Position numbers and translations under genes: made by a program
Notes under the pieces: model-generated
Database searches by the model: none
The model's input: the letters and a program-made list of their open reading frames with translations, nothing else
Told to the model about the DNA's origin: nothing
Shown here: one piece after another, positions 52,580 to 59,886 of the stretch
Layout: the number at the start of each line of letters is the position of its first letter
How positions within the stretch are numbered: position 1 is the first letter of the stretch
Assembly: GCF_900070365.1 (NCBI RefSeq)
Contig: NZ_LN850107.1
Coordinates: 3,410,001-3,474,000, forward strand
Direction of reading: 5' to 3'
Source of the DNA: Alloactinosynnema sp. L-07
GTDB lineage: Bacteria; Actinomycetota; Actinomycetes; Mycobacteriales; Pseudonocardiaceae
Length of the DNA: 64,000 nucleotides

Positions 52580-53076
52580 CCAGTTCCGTTGCCGAGGCCG
52601 TGTGGACCGTGGCGCAGCGGTTCCCCACCGGCGTCTCGGTGGTGACCGCGGGCGCGGGTGCGACCGCCCGCGGCGCCACCGTGAGCACTTTCTGTTTCCT
52701 GTCAAGAGAACCGGCGCTGGTGTCCATCTGCCTGCGCCGCGGCAGCTGGGTGCTCGGCCTGATCCGTGACCATGGCGCGTTCACTGTCAACGTGCTGGCC
52801 AGCGACCAGGAATCGGTGGCCCGCCGCTTCGCCAGCCGCGCTCGCGGCGCCGACCAGTTCGACGGTGTCGGCTGGACCGCGGGCGAGGCGGGCGTGCCCC
52901 GGCTGTCGGACACCGTGTGCTGGCTGCACTGCAGGCCGCACGAGGTCATCGCCGCGGGTGACCACGAACTGGTGGTGGCCACCGTGGCCGGGCTCGGCGA
53001 CGGGCCGGGCCGCACACCGCTGCTGTATTTCGCCGGCGCGCTGCACCGGGGAGCCATCGAGAGCGAGGACACATGA
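52576..53076 (+). CDS. Flavin reductase (HpaC/VlmR-like)
   Basis: 166 residues of the flavin reductase-like FMN-binding split barrel. It has the FPTGVSVVTAG start, TVSTFCFLSREPALVSICLRRGS and FTVNVLASDQESVARRFASR, ending with a strand LLYFAGALHR. These enzymes supply reduced flavin to a partner oxygenase. The only obvious flavin-dependent partner is the acyl-CoA-dehydrogenase-like protein in the same operon, which supports an N-hydroxylase pair like VlmH/VlmR. GTG 52576 overlaps the previous stop. Confidence 0.88.
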   Translation: MTSSVAEAVWTVAQRFPTGVSVVTAGAGATARGATVSTFCFLSREPALVSICLRRGSWVLGLIRDHGAFTVNVLASDQESVARRFASRARGADQFDGVGWTAGEAGVPRLSDTVCWLHCRPHEVIAAGDHELVVATVAGLGDGPGRTPLLYFAGALHRGAIESEDT

Positions 53077-54053
53077 CCGCGCACATCCCGACCCAGATCC
53101 CGATCCAGGTCCCGCGAGAGGCCGATTGGGACACCGCGCCGAGCCTGATCGACGGCGCGATGGACCTGGAGATGACCGCCCAGGACTGCAACCTGCGGTA
53201 CTGGCTCAACGCCGTTCCCGAGGGCACGCTGCGCGGCAGGCCCGACGGCCACGACCCGGACCTGGTCGTGCCGGAGCACATGAAGTCGGGCCCGCTGTAC
53301 GCGGCGATCACCCAGGAGTACGCCTTCCGCTCGGTGGCCGAGGAGAAGGCGACGCGCGGCTTGGCGTACCTGATCCCCATCGCGCCGGACACCGACACGA
53401 TGGAGTTCTACACGACCCAGGTGTTCGACGAGTGCAGGCACGCGATGGTGTTCCGCAACCACCTGGTCGCTCTGGGCACCCCGGCCGACCGCCTCGCCGA
53501 GGCCATCCCCGCGTTCGCCGGGTCCTATTTGGACTCGGTGCTGGAACCGCTGGAGCAGATGGCGCTGGAGATCATGCGCGACGACCGCGACTTCATCGGC
53601 GGCGTCGTGATGATGACGATCATCCTCGAAGGGGCGCTGGCGCCCGCCGCCGAGCTGAGCGAGCGCAAGTGGCGCCCGCTGGACCCGGCCGCCGCCGACA
53701 TCGACAAGGGCGCGGGCATCGACGAGATCCGGCACCTGACCGTCGGCGCGGCCATCGCCAAGCAGCACCTCATCGACCATCCCGGCGACCGGGCCAGGGT
53801 GCTGGAGCTGATCCAGCGCGGCATGAAGCTGTGGAGCGAGCTGCCGACCCACGAGATGGTGCTGCGGCGGGAGAAGCTGTTCCAGGAGGGGCTGCGTGAG
53901 CACGCCGCCGTCGTGGGCGACTACGAGATCTGGCCGGGCAGGCGCTTGATCGACACCACGCCGGAAGAGCGGCTGGAGACCGCCGACCGCTGGTCGACGG
54001 ACATGAAGCGCAAGCGCCTCACCGACATGGGCCTGGAAGAGGCCGCGAGGTGA
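53073..54053 (+). CDS. Ferritin-like diiron protein, VlmB-like
   Basis: 326 residues, mostly helical, with carboxylate/His motifs suited to a diiron site: ITQEYAFRSVAEEKATR, VFDECRHAMVFR (EXXH-like), IILEGALAP and GAGIDEIRHLTVGAA (EIRH). This pattern is that of ferritin-like non-haem diiron oxygenases. Size and layout recall VlmB of the valanimycin azoxy pathway, from memory. In operon C, next to the flavin reductase, it may oxidise a hydroxylamine or form the N-N bond. Desaturation or amine oxygenation are alternatives. ATG 53073 overlaps the upstream stop by 4 bp. Confidence 0.75.
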   Translation: MTAHIPTQIPIQVPREADWDTAPSLIDGAMDLEMTAQDCNLRYWLNAVPEGTLRGRPDGHDPDLVVPEHMKSGPLYAAITQEYAFRSVAEEKATRGLAYLIPIAPDTDTMEFYTTQVFDECRHAMVFRNHLVALGTPADRLAEAIPAFAGSYLDSVLEPLEQMALEIMRDDRDFIGGVVMMTIILEGALAPAAELSERKWRPLDPAAADIDKGAGIDEIRHLTVGAAIAKQHLIDHPGDRARVLELIQRGMKLWSELPTHEMVLRREKLFQEGLREHAAVVGDYEIWPGRRLIDTTPEERLETADRWSTDMKRKRLTDMGLEEAAR

Positions 54054-54265
54054 CCGCGAGCGGCTTGCCGACAAGGGGCCGCGAGATGTGCGGCGCGGGG
54101 GTGAACGCGGCAGGCGTCGGGCCGGACGGCCACGTAGCCCGCTTCCCGTCGCTCGGGCGAATCAGCGGCGACTGGGGCGGCGGCATGCACCTGGCCGTTG
54201 AGGCTCAGCCTGCCGCGGGCATCGGGCCGCGGGCTTGGCGCGACTGGTCAGGGTCAGTGTCATGA
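54050..54265 (+). CDS. Possible 71-residue small protein
   Basis: An ORF starting GTG 54050 with a 4-bp overlap to the diiron gene and ending with a 4-bp overlap to the KASIII ATG. The sequence (TASGLPTRGREMCGAG... GGGMHLAVEAQPAAG) has no recognisable motif. Third-position GC is lower than in neighbours. The double overlap argues for translational coupling; the weak codon pattern argues that this is spacer. If not coding, the 208 bp hold nothing else that I can see. Confidence 0.35.
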   Translation: MTASGLPTRGREMCGAGVNAAGVGPDGHVARFPSLGRISGDWGGGMHLAVEAQPAAGIGPRAWRDWSGSVS

Positions 54266-55263
54266 GGGCAGGCAATCATGGCGCCGCCGCGGTTTTGGCG
54301 GGTCTCGGCGGCTGGCTGCCGCCCAGGGTGGTCGGCAACGCCGAGATCGCGCCGCGGCTGGGCACCAGCGCCGAGTGGATCCAGACCAGGACCGGCATCT
54401 CCGGGCGGCACTGGATCGACCAGGGGATGTCGACGGTCGGCCTGGCCACGGAGGCGGGCGCGCGGGCACTGAAGTCGGCGGGCCTGACCGAGGTGGGCGC
54501 CGTCGTGCTCGCCACGACGACCCCGGACCGGCCGTGTCCGGCGTCGGCGCCGGAGGTCGCCGCGCGGCTGGGCCTGCCGTGCGTGGCCGCTTTCGACATC
54601 GGCGCGGTGTGCGCCGGATTCGTCTACGCGCTCGCCGCGGGCGCAGGCCTGATCAGCGCGGGCGTGGCCGGTGACGTGCTGGTGATCGGCGCCGACGCGT
54701 TCTCCACGATCCTCGATCCGACCGACCGCGGCACCGCGATGATCTTCGGTGACGGGGCGGGCGCGGTCGTGCTGCGCGCGGGCGAGCCAGACGAACCGGG
54801 CGCGTTGGGGCCGTTCGACCTCGGCAGCGACGGCGACCATGCCGACCTGGTCATGATCCCGGCGGGCGGGTCCCGGCAGCGCCTGGCCGACGACCCGCGC
54901 GACCTCTTCTTCACCATGCAGGGCAAAGCGACCTTCAAGCACGCCGTGCAACGCATGTCGTCCTCCGCGCGCGCTGTGCTCGCCGAGGCGGGCTGGCGCA
55001 CCGAGGACGTCGACTGGGTCATCGGCCACCAGGCCAACCAGCGCATCATCGACGCGCTCGGCGCCGCGCTCGACGTGCCCGCCGAACGCCTGGTCAGCAA
55101 CATCGACCGGGTCGGCAACACCGCCGCCGCGTCGATCCCGCTGGCCATGTCCGACGCCGCCCCCCGGATCCGGCCGGGCGACCGGGTCCTGCTCACCTCG
55201 TTCGGCGGCGGGCTCGCCTGGGGCTCCACCGCCCTGCGCTGGCCCGCCATCACCGCGGTCTGA
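54262..55263 (+). CDS. 3-oxoacyl-ACP synthase III (KASIII/FabH-like)
   Basis: 333 residues with the full thiolase-fold triad: Cys117 in AVCAGFVYAL, His256 in IGHQANQRII and Asn286 in RVGNTAAAS. Typical FabH phrases are WIQTRTGISGRHW and GTAMIFGDGAGAVVL. It condenses an acyl-CoA starter with malonyl-ACP to begin a chain. It is followed by its own ACP and KASII, a private initiation and elongation set. Reduction steps would have to come from primary metabolism. ATG 54262 chosen by overlap and family N-terminus. Confidence 0.9.
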   Translation: MRAGNHGAAAVLAGLGGWLPPRVVGNAEIAPRLGTSAEWIQTRTGISGRHWIDQGMSTVGLATEAGARALKSAGLTEVGAVVLATTTPDRPCPASAPEVAARLGLPCVAAFDIGAVCAGFVYALAAGAGLISAGVAGDVLVIGADAFSTILDPTDRGTAMIFGDGAGAVVLRAGEPDEPGALGPFDLGSDGDHADLVMIPAGGSRQRLADDPRDLFFTMQGKATFKHAVQRMSSSARAVLAEAGWRTEDVDWVIGHQANQRIIDALGAALDVPAERLVSNIDRVGNTAAASIPLAMSDAAPRIRPGDRVLLTSFGGGLAWGSTALRWPAITAV

Positions 55264-55301
55264 ACCCCTCGCTATTCCACTGTGGACAGAAGGAGATCAT
55301 C

Positions 55302-55541
55302 ATGGACGTCACCCTCGACCAGGTCAGGACGCTGCTCGTGGCCAGCTTCGGCGTCGGCGCCGAGGAGGTCGGCGCCGAGGTCACCCTCGCCGAACTCGAT
55401 GTCGACTCGCTGGCGTTGGTCGAGTTCGCGCTGATGGCCGAGAAGGAGTTCGGCGTGGCCATCGACGAGGAGGAGATCAGCAAGGACTTCACCATGGCCG
55501 ACGTCGTCACCCTGATCGAGCGGAAGAAAGCCCTCGTCTGA
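55302..55541 (+). CDS. Acyl carrier protein, FAS type
   Basis: 79 residues; phosphopantetheine Ser36 in ELDVDSLALVEF, acidic recognition helix and EKEFGVAIDEEEISKDFTMADVVTLIERK ending. AGGAGA lies before the ATG. It sits between KASIII and KASII with a 1-bp overlap to the latter, so it should carry the growing fatty chain of operon C. Confidence 0.92.
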   Translation: MDVTLDQVRTLLVASFGVGAEEVGAEVTLAELDVDSLALVEFALMAEKEFGVAIDEEEISKDFTMADVVTLIERKKALV

Positions 55542-56758
55542 TGGCGGCCGACATCGCCGTCACCGGGATCGGCCTGCTGACCCCGGCGGGCATCGGGATC
55601 GAGGAGAACTGGGCCAGGCTGCTGCGCGCGGAACCCGCCGCGGCGGCCGACCCCGGCCTGGCCGGGCTGCCGGTGGACTTCGGCTGCCGAGTGCCGGGGT
55701 TCGACCCGGACGAGCAGGTGGGCAAGCGTTTGGCCTGGCGGCTGGACCGCTATGAGCAGCTGGCCATGGCCGCCGCGCGGCAGGCCATCGCCGACTCCGG
55801 CCTCGACCCGCGCACGTGGGACGGGGCCAGGGTCGGGGTGGTGCTGGGCACCGCCATCGGCGGGATCGGCACGTTCGAGCGGGAGCACACCAACCTGCGC
55901 GAGCGCGGGCCGGTCGAGGTCTCGTCGATGCTGATCCCGATGCTCGGGGTCAACATGGCCGCCGGGTACATCGCCATCGACCACGGCGCGCGTGGCCCCA
56001 ACTTCGCCACCGCGACCGCGTGCGCGTCGGGGGCAACCGCCATCGGCACCGCGATGGGCCTGCTGCGGTCCGGGGCCTGCGACGTGGTGATCACCGGCGG
56101 CGCCGAGTCGAGCTCGACGCCGACGATCGTGTCGTCCTTCGCCAAGATGAAAGCCTTGTCCCGCAACGAGGACCCGGCGCGTGCGTCGCGGCCGTTCGAC
56201 ACCGCGCGGGACGGGTTCGTCATCGCCGAGGGCGCGGGCGTGCTGGTCTTGGAGCGGGCCGCCGACGCGGTTGCCCGCGGCGCCCGCGTCCGCGCCCGGC
56301 TGCTCGGCTACGGCGCGTCGGCCGACGCGTTCCACGCCACCAGCCCGCACCCCGACGGCGTCGGCGCGACGCTGGCCATCGGGGCGGCCCTGGCCGACGC
56401 GGGTGTGCTGCCCGACGAGGTCGACCACGTCAACGCCCACGCCACGTCCACCCCGGTCGGCGACGTGACCGAGGCGGCCACGCTGCGCAAGGTGCTCGGC
56501 GCCCGCCCCGTGGTCACCTCGACCAAGGGCGTCACCGGCCACACCCTCGGCGCGGCCGGGGCGATCGAGGCGTGCTTCACCGCGCTGGCCTTGCAGCACG
56601 GCGTGGTGCCGCCCACCGCCAACCTGGTCGACATCGACCCCGGCGTGGACGTCGACGTGGTCGCGGGCGCTCCCCGCACGCTGCCGATGCGGGTCGCGAT
56701 CAGCAATTCCTTCGGTTTCGGCGGCCAGAACGCGGTTCTTGTCCTGGCCGGCGCCTGA
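55541..56758 (+). CDS. 3-oxoacyl-ACP synthase II (KASII/FabF-like)
   Basis: 405 residues: IAVTGIGLLTPAGIG start, Cys161 in TACASGATAIG, and His residues in VNAHATSTPVGD and TKGVTGHTLGAAG. This is a complete elongating ketosynthase with no sign of the Cys-to-Gln change of chain-length factors. It extends the chain begun by the KASIII on the adjacent ACP. ATG 55541 overlaps the ACP stop by 1 bp. Confidence 0.92.
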   Translation: MAADIAVTGIGLLTPAGIGIEENWARLLRAEPAAAADPGLAGLPVDFGCRVPGFDPDEQVGKRLAWRLDRYEQLAMAAARQAIADSGLDPRTWDGARVGVVLGTAIGGIGTFEREHTNLRERGPVEVSSMLIPMLGVNMAAGYIAIDHGARGPNFATATACASGATAIGTAMGLLRSGACDVVITGGAESSSTPTIVSSFAKMKALSRNEDPARASRPFDTARDGFVIAEGAGVLVLERAADAVARGARVRARLLGYGASADAFHATSPHPDGVGATLAIGAALADAGVLPDEVDHVNAHATSTPVGDVTEAATLRKVLGARPVVTSTKGVTGHTLGAAGAIEACFTALALQHGVVPPTANLVDIDPGVDVDVVAGAPRTLPMRVAISNSFGFGGQNAVLVLAGA

Positions 56759-56780
56759 CCCACACCTTCGAGGAGACCTC

Positions 56781-57809
56781 ATGCCCGCCCAACCGGGTTC
56801 CCTGACCCTCTCCCCTACCGGCAGCTTCGATGAGCTGTCGCGGCTGGCGAAACAGGCGGGCCTGACCGCCCCTCGGCCCGGCTACTACGTGGCCAAGTCG
56901 ATCGCCACCTTCGCGCTGCTGGCGGGCTGCGAGGTGGCGTTCTTCCTGATCGGCGACTCGTGGTGGCAGCTGCTCACCGCCGTGGCCCTGGCGATCGCGC
57001 TGGTGCAGACCGGATTCATGGCCCACGACGTCGGGCACAAGCAGGTGACCACGTCGAAGCGGCGGTCGGAGTTCCTCGGCATGCTGCACATGAACGTGCT
57101 GCTCGGGGTGTCCTACGGGTGGTGGGTGAACCACCACAACCGCCACCACAACAACCCGAACAACCTCGACAAGGACCCGGACACGATCCGCCGCCCGGTG
57201 ATCTTCGATGTCGACGAGCTGCCCGCCAAGTCCACCACCGCGTTCGGCCGGTTCATCATCCGGTTCCAGTCGGTGATGTTCTTCGTCCTACTTGGACACG
57301 AGGCGTGGCGGCTGCACATGTCGGGGTTCCGCGCGGCCAAGGCGGGCATCCTGCGCCAGGTCCGCCTGGAGCTGGGCCTGATCTTCCTGCACGCCGCGCT
57401 CTACCTCACCGCCGTGTTCACGGTGCTGTCGCCGGTGACGGCGGTGGTGTTCATCCTGGTCAACAAGGCGGTGTTCGGCGTGTATCTCGGGATGGTGTTC
57501 GCGCCCAACCACAAGGGAATGGTGGTCTACCGCGACGACGTCGAGCTGGACTGGCTGCACCGGCAGGTCCTGACCTCCCGCAACATCCGGTCGAGCCGCT
57601 TCACCGACTTCGTCTACGGCGGCCTGAACTACCAGGTCGAGCACCACTTGTTCCCCAGCATGCCGCGGGTGAACCTGCGTCGGGTGCGCCCGCTGGTCAT
57701 GGAGTACTGCCAGCGCAACGACATCCCCTACGTCGAGGTCTCGGTGTGGCAGTCCTACGCCGAGGTCGCGCGCTTCCTGGCCAAGGTCAGCGACGACGCC
57801 CGCCACTGA
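56781..57809 (+). CDS. Membrane fatty acyl desaturase
   Basis: 342 residues with the three His boxes of membrane di-iron desaturases: MAHDVGHKQ, VNHHNRHHNNPN and YQVEHHLFPSMPR. Four membrane segments surround them. The HX3H, HX2HH and QXXHH pattern is of the front-end/acyl-lipid type seen in actinobacteria. It likely introduces a double bond into the chain built by this operon. ATG 56781 follows GAGGAG by about 7 bp. Last gene of operon C, followed by a strong terminator. Confidence 0.9.
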   Translation: MPAQPGSLTLSPTGSFDELSRLAKQAGLTAPRPGYYVAKSIATFALLAGCEVAFFLIGDSWWQLLTAVALAIALVQTGFMAHDVGHKQVTTSKRRSEFLGMLHMNVLLGVSYGWWVNHHNRHHNNPNNLDKDPDTIRRPVIFDVDELPAKSTTAFGRFIIRFQSVMFFVLLGHEAWRLHMSGFRAAKAGILRQVRLELGLIFLHAALYLTAVFTVLSPVTAVVFILVNKAVFGVYLGMVFAPNHKGMVVYRDDVELDWLHRQVLTSRNIRSSRFTDFVYGGLNYQVEHHLFPSMPRVNLRRVRPLVMEYCQRNDIPYVEVSVWQSYAEVARFLAKVSDDARH

Positions 57810-57818
57810 GTACCAACT

Positions 57819-57854
57819 GAAACACCCCCTGCCGCGCGCGGCAGGGGGTGTTTC
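57819..57854. terminator. Bidirectional terminator
   Basis: A 36-bp perfect palindrome (GAAACACCCCCTGCCGCG and its complement) between the convergent desaturase and methyltransferase genes, flanked by TTTCGCTTT on the right. It should stop transcription from both sides. Confidence 0.88.
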
Positions 57855-57864
57855 GCTTTGTGGC

Positions 57865-58935
57865 TCAGACCAGCGTGGAGACGACCTCGACCTCGTCGGG
57901 CACCAGGTCCGCTGGCAGCCGTTCGGCCAGCCAGGTCCGCAGCTCGGCGCCGTCGAGCGGGCGACCGTTGCCCACCGCGGCGACGACCGGGCGCGGGTCG
58001 TCGGCGTAGCCGGGGCGGATGGCCTGCACGGAGAACCGGCCGTTGCCCGCGAGCATCTTCGGCTCGGTCACCTGGACGTCGAAGCCCAGCTCGGCCAGGA
58101 TCCCGCGCACGGTGTCGACCCGGCCCGCGGTGGGCAGGCCCGGCTCGTCGTGGACCTCCATGGTCACCTGCTGGACCAGCGGCCAGTGGGCGGCGTCGAT
58201 GCCGCGCAGGACGTCGAGTTCGGCCCGCTGGACGTCGATCTTGAGCAGGTCGATCACCGGCACGGCGACCTCGTCGATCACCGCGGAGGTCCGGCGCAGC
58301 ACGCACTTGCGCTCGTCGTACTCGAAGTCCTTGGCGAGGATCGCCTCGACCGCGTCGAGGTGGGTCTCGCGACCCTGGGGGCCCGCGGCCCGCTCGTGGT
58401 CGACATAGGTCTGGATGAGATGGCGCTCGTTGTCGAACGCGGCGTAGTCCGCGCGGCACGACATGATCGAGATCTCGGGGTAGAAGTTGAAGCGGATCCG
58501 CTCGTCCTGTTCGGACAGTCCGATCTCGAAGAGCCGCGCCGGGATGCCGCGTCCCTCGACATTGGTCCGCAGCCGCTCGAACACCTCGGGGACCGGCTCG
58601 AAGGCGAACACCTTCGCCGACGGGCAGCGCGCGGCGACGAAGAGGGTGAACATGCCGATGTTGGCCCCGACGTCGAACACGATCGCGTCCTCCCGCAGGA
58701 CGACGCCGCCCTGCAGGTAGGACTCGGCGACGAAGATCTCGTCGTGCAGGAAGCGCGTCTCGGTCGGGGAGATCTCGGCCAACTCGCTCAGCGCGCCGGT
58801 CTCGGCGTTGCCGGAGGGCCTGCCCCACGGCAAGACGCGCGCGATCAGCCGACCCGTTTCGGATCGGTCGACACGCGCGCGTGCGACGCCGGGAAAGCGC
58901 AGAAGGGCGGATTTCACTTGGTCTGTCTCAGTCAT
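57865..58935 (-). CDS. FkbM-family methyltransferase with adenylation-domain-like flanks
   Basis: 356 residues. The SAM-binding core is VFDVGANIGMFTLFVAA, with FEPVPEVFERL and LLKIDVQRAELDVLRGI. Both ends look like pieces of an NRPS adenylation C-subdomain. The N-terminus QVKSALLRFPGVARARV...GRLIARVLP matches the A8-A9 region. The C-terminus LRTWLAERLPADLVPDEVEV matches the stretch before the A10 lysine. It thus resembles a methyltransferase cut out of an interrupted A domain. It lacks the A10 Lys, so no adenylation. ATG 58935 has GGACGGG upstream and is 32 bp after the third tRNA-like gene, so it is probably co-transcribed with the tRNAs. The substrate is unknown. Confidence 0.82.
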   Translation of the reverse strand: MTETDQVKSALLRFPGVARARVDRSETGRLIARVLPWGRPSGNAETGALSELAEISPTETRFLHDEIFVAESYLQGGVVLREDAIVFDVGANIGMFTLFVAARCPSAKVFAFEPVPEVFERLRTNVEGRGIPARLFEIGLSEQDERIRFNFYPEISIMSCRADYAAFDNERHLIQTYVDHERAAGPQGRETHLDAVEAILAKDFEYDERKCVLRRTSAVIDEVAVPVIDLLKIDVQRAELDVLRGIDAAHWPLVQQVTMEVHDEPGLPTAGRVDTVRGILAELGFDVQVTEPKMLAGNGRFSVQAIRPGYADDPRPVVAAVGNGRPLDGAELRTWLAERLPADLVPDEVEVVSTLV

Positions 58936-58966
58936 CGAATCCCGTCCGTTCACAACAGTCGCGAAG

Positions 58967-59049
58967 CGGAGAGGGCAGGATTTGAACCTGCGTAGGCGTT
59001 AACCCGCCGATCGAAACCGGCCCCGATAAGCCACTCCGGGCACCTCTCC
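58967..59049 (-). tRNA. tRNA-Ser-like RNA with TTCG-capped anticodon arm, copy 1
   Basis: 83 nt on the minus strand. Acceptor GGAGAGG/CCTCTCC is fully paired with discriminator G73. U8-G9 precede a D stem CCCG/CGGG with loop GAGTGGCTTAT. The anticodon arm is CCGGT-TTCG-ATCGG: five pairs and a 4-nt loop instead of 7. A 15-nt variable region CGGGTTAACGCCTAC follows, then T stem GCAGG/CCTGC with loop TTCAAAT. CCA is not encoded. The long variable arm and G73 are serine identity elements; SerRS does not read the anticodon. The shape predicts a chargeable but non-decoding tRNA. Confidence 0.75.
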
Positions 59050-59074
59050 TAGACCGAGCTATTCAGTTGTCACG

Positions 59075-59157
59075 CGGAGAGGGCAGGATTTGAACCTGCG
59101 TAGGCGTTAACCCGCCGATCGAAACCGGCCCCGATAAACCGCTCCGGGCACCTCTCC
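59075..59157 (-). tRNA. tRNA-Ser-like RNA with TTCG-capped anticodon arm, copy 2
   Basis: Same length and fold as copy 1, starting 108 bp away. The only changes are in the D loop (GAGCGGTTTAT). Anticodon arm CCGGT-TTCG-ATCGG, variable region, T arm and G73 are identical. A 25-bp spacer with no terminator separates it from copy 1, so one precursor processed by RNase P and 3' nucleases is likely. Confidence 0.75.
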
Positions 59158-59183
59158 TGGGTCGAGCAATCAGTTGTCCTGCG

Positions 59184-59266
59184 CGGAGAGGGCAGGATTT
59201 GAACCTGCGTAGGCGTTAACCCGCCGGCCGAAACCGGCCCCGATAAACCACTCCGGGCACCTCTCC
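59184..59266 (-). tRNA. tRNA-Ser-like RNA with TTCG-capped anticodon arm, copy 3 (promoter-proximal)
   Basis: First of the three in transcription order. The anticodon arm is CCGGT-TTCG-GCCGG. Compared with copies 1 and 2, two bases differ on the 3' side (A to G and T to C), turning U-A into U-G and G-U into G-C. Both changes keep pairing, so the short hairpin is conserved rather than random decay. All other arms match. Its 5' end lies 65 bp from the SARP-type boxes at 59331-59359. Confidence 0.75.
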
Positions 59267-59330
59267 CTGGGCTTTTCCGTCCCCTTCCGGGAACCTCCGG
59301 CCCGCTTGCAAGGACAACTTTGCCAGGTCG

Positions 59331-59359
59331 CTCTGACAATTCGCCTGCATATCGCTGAC
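59331..59359 (-). promoter_or_regulatory. SARP-type heptamer repeats facing the tRNA-like genes
   Basis: On the minus strand GTCAGCG (59359-59353), a weaker GCAGGCG (59348-59342) and GTCAGAG (59337-59331) lie at 11-bp spacing. Eight bases further, CAAAGT (59322-59317) fits NANNNT. This would give a transcript start near 59310 and a short leader before the first tRNA-like gene. Confidence 0.6.
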
Positions 59360-59367
59360 GCCCGAAG

Positions 59368-59396
59368 ATCAGATACTCGTCAGCGCGCGGTCAGAG
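59368..59396 (+). promoter_or_regulatory. SARP-type heptamer repeats, carrier-LanM operon
   Basis: ATCAGAT (59368), GTCAGCG (59379) and GTCAGAG (59390) start exactly 11 bp apart. Eight bases later CACTGT (59405-59410) fits NANNNT. The carrier protein ATG is at 59435. These boxes are back to back with those facing the tRNA-like genes, only 8 bp between them. Confidence 0.72.
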
Positions 59397-59434
59397 ACCA
59401 CTGCCACTGTTGTGCGCGAGTGAAAGGGGTGGCG

Positions 59435-59803
59435 ATGGCCACGGCAGGGATCTCCGCGGACGAGACGGTGCGGGCGGAGCGGGAGCGCAGGCTGGCCGAC
59501 ATCGTCGCCGCGACGTTGGGCCGCGATCAGGTCGATCCGCACGAGGGCTTCTTCGACGCGGGTGGCGACAGCGTCCTCGCGCTCCAGGTCGTCGCCCGCG
59601 CGCACGAGGCCGGGCTGGCGCTGACCGTGCGGGACATCTTCGACCTGCAGACCGTGGCCGCGCTGTCCGAGCGGGCCGTCGAGGTGACCGCGCCGACCGG
59701 CGAGCTGCTGCCGGAACTCACCAAGCAGCAGCTCGACGAGTTCGAGGACTTCGACGACCCCGCCGAGACCGACAGCGGCGCCGAATGGGAGACCACTCCC
59801 TGA
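59435..59803 (+). CDS. Free-standing peptidyl carrier protein
   Basis: 122 residues; carrier domain about 15-85 with phosphopantetheine Ser46 in FFDAGGDSVLALQVV, the GGDS form typical of NRPS carriers. The acidic tail LTKQQLDEFEDFDDPAETDSG is like the tails of terminal NRPS carrier domains. ATG 59435 has GAAAGGGG 6 bp upstream. It leads the LanM operon behind a SARP-type promoter. No adenylation partner is adjacent, so it may be loaded by an NRPS A domain or the acyl ligase in trans. How it works with LanM is unclear. Confidence 0.87.
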   Translation: MATAGISADETVRAERERRLADIVAATLGRDQVDPHEGFFDAGGDSVLALQVVARAHEAGLALTVRDIFDLQTVAALSERAVEVTAPTGELLPELTKQQLDEFEDFDDPAETDSGAEWETTP

Positions 59804-59833
59804 TCGCCCCAGGTCAGAGCGCCAGAGCAGAAA

Positions 59834-59852
59834 ATAGGTAACTTCTACCTAT
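59834..59852. promoter_or_regulatory. Inverted repeat before LanM
   Basis: ATAGGTA-ACTTC-TACCTAT is a perfect 7-bp dyad in the 83-bp gap between the carrier and LanM genes. Its core GGTAACTTCTACC matches GGTAGTTTCTACC at 38773-38785 in the NRPS/SARP spacer in 11 of 13 bases. It could be a shared operator or an internal RNA hairpin. Confidence 0.4.
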
Positions 59853-59886
59853 CACCCCACGACCCATCCGTGCCAGGGTCCCACCT

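Noticed and set aside
58967..59266. Reading the tRNA-like genes as normal tRNA-Ser(CGA) with a 7-nt anticodon loop
   Set aside because: That fold needs stem CCGGT/GGCGG with a G-G mismatch and a terminal wobble, a pyrimidine at position 37, and makes copy 3 read CGG. The 5-bp stem with TTCG loop pairs in all three copies and explains both base changes.
58967..59266. CRISPR-like array
   Set aside because: Three repeats of 83 nt with short similar spacers and full tRNA folding; no cas genes.
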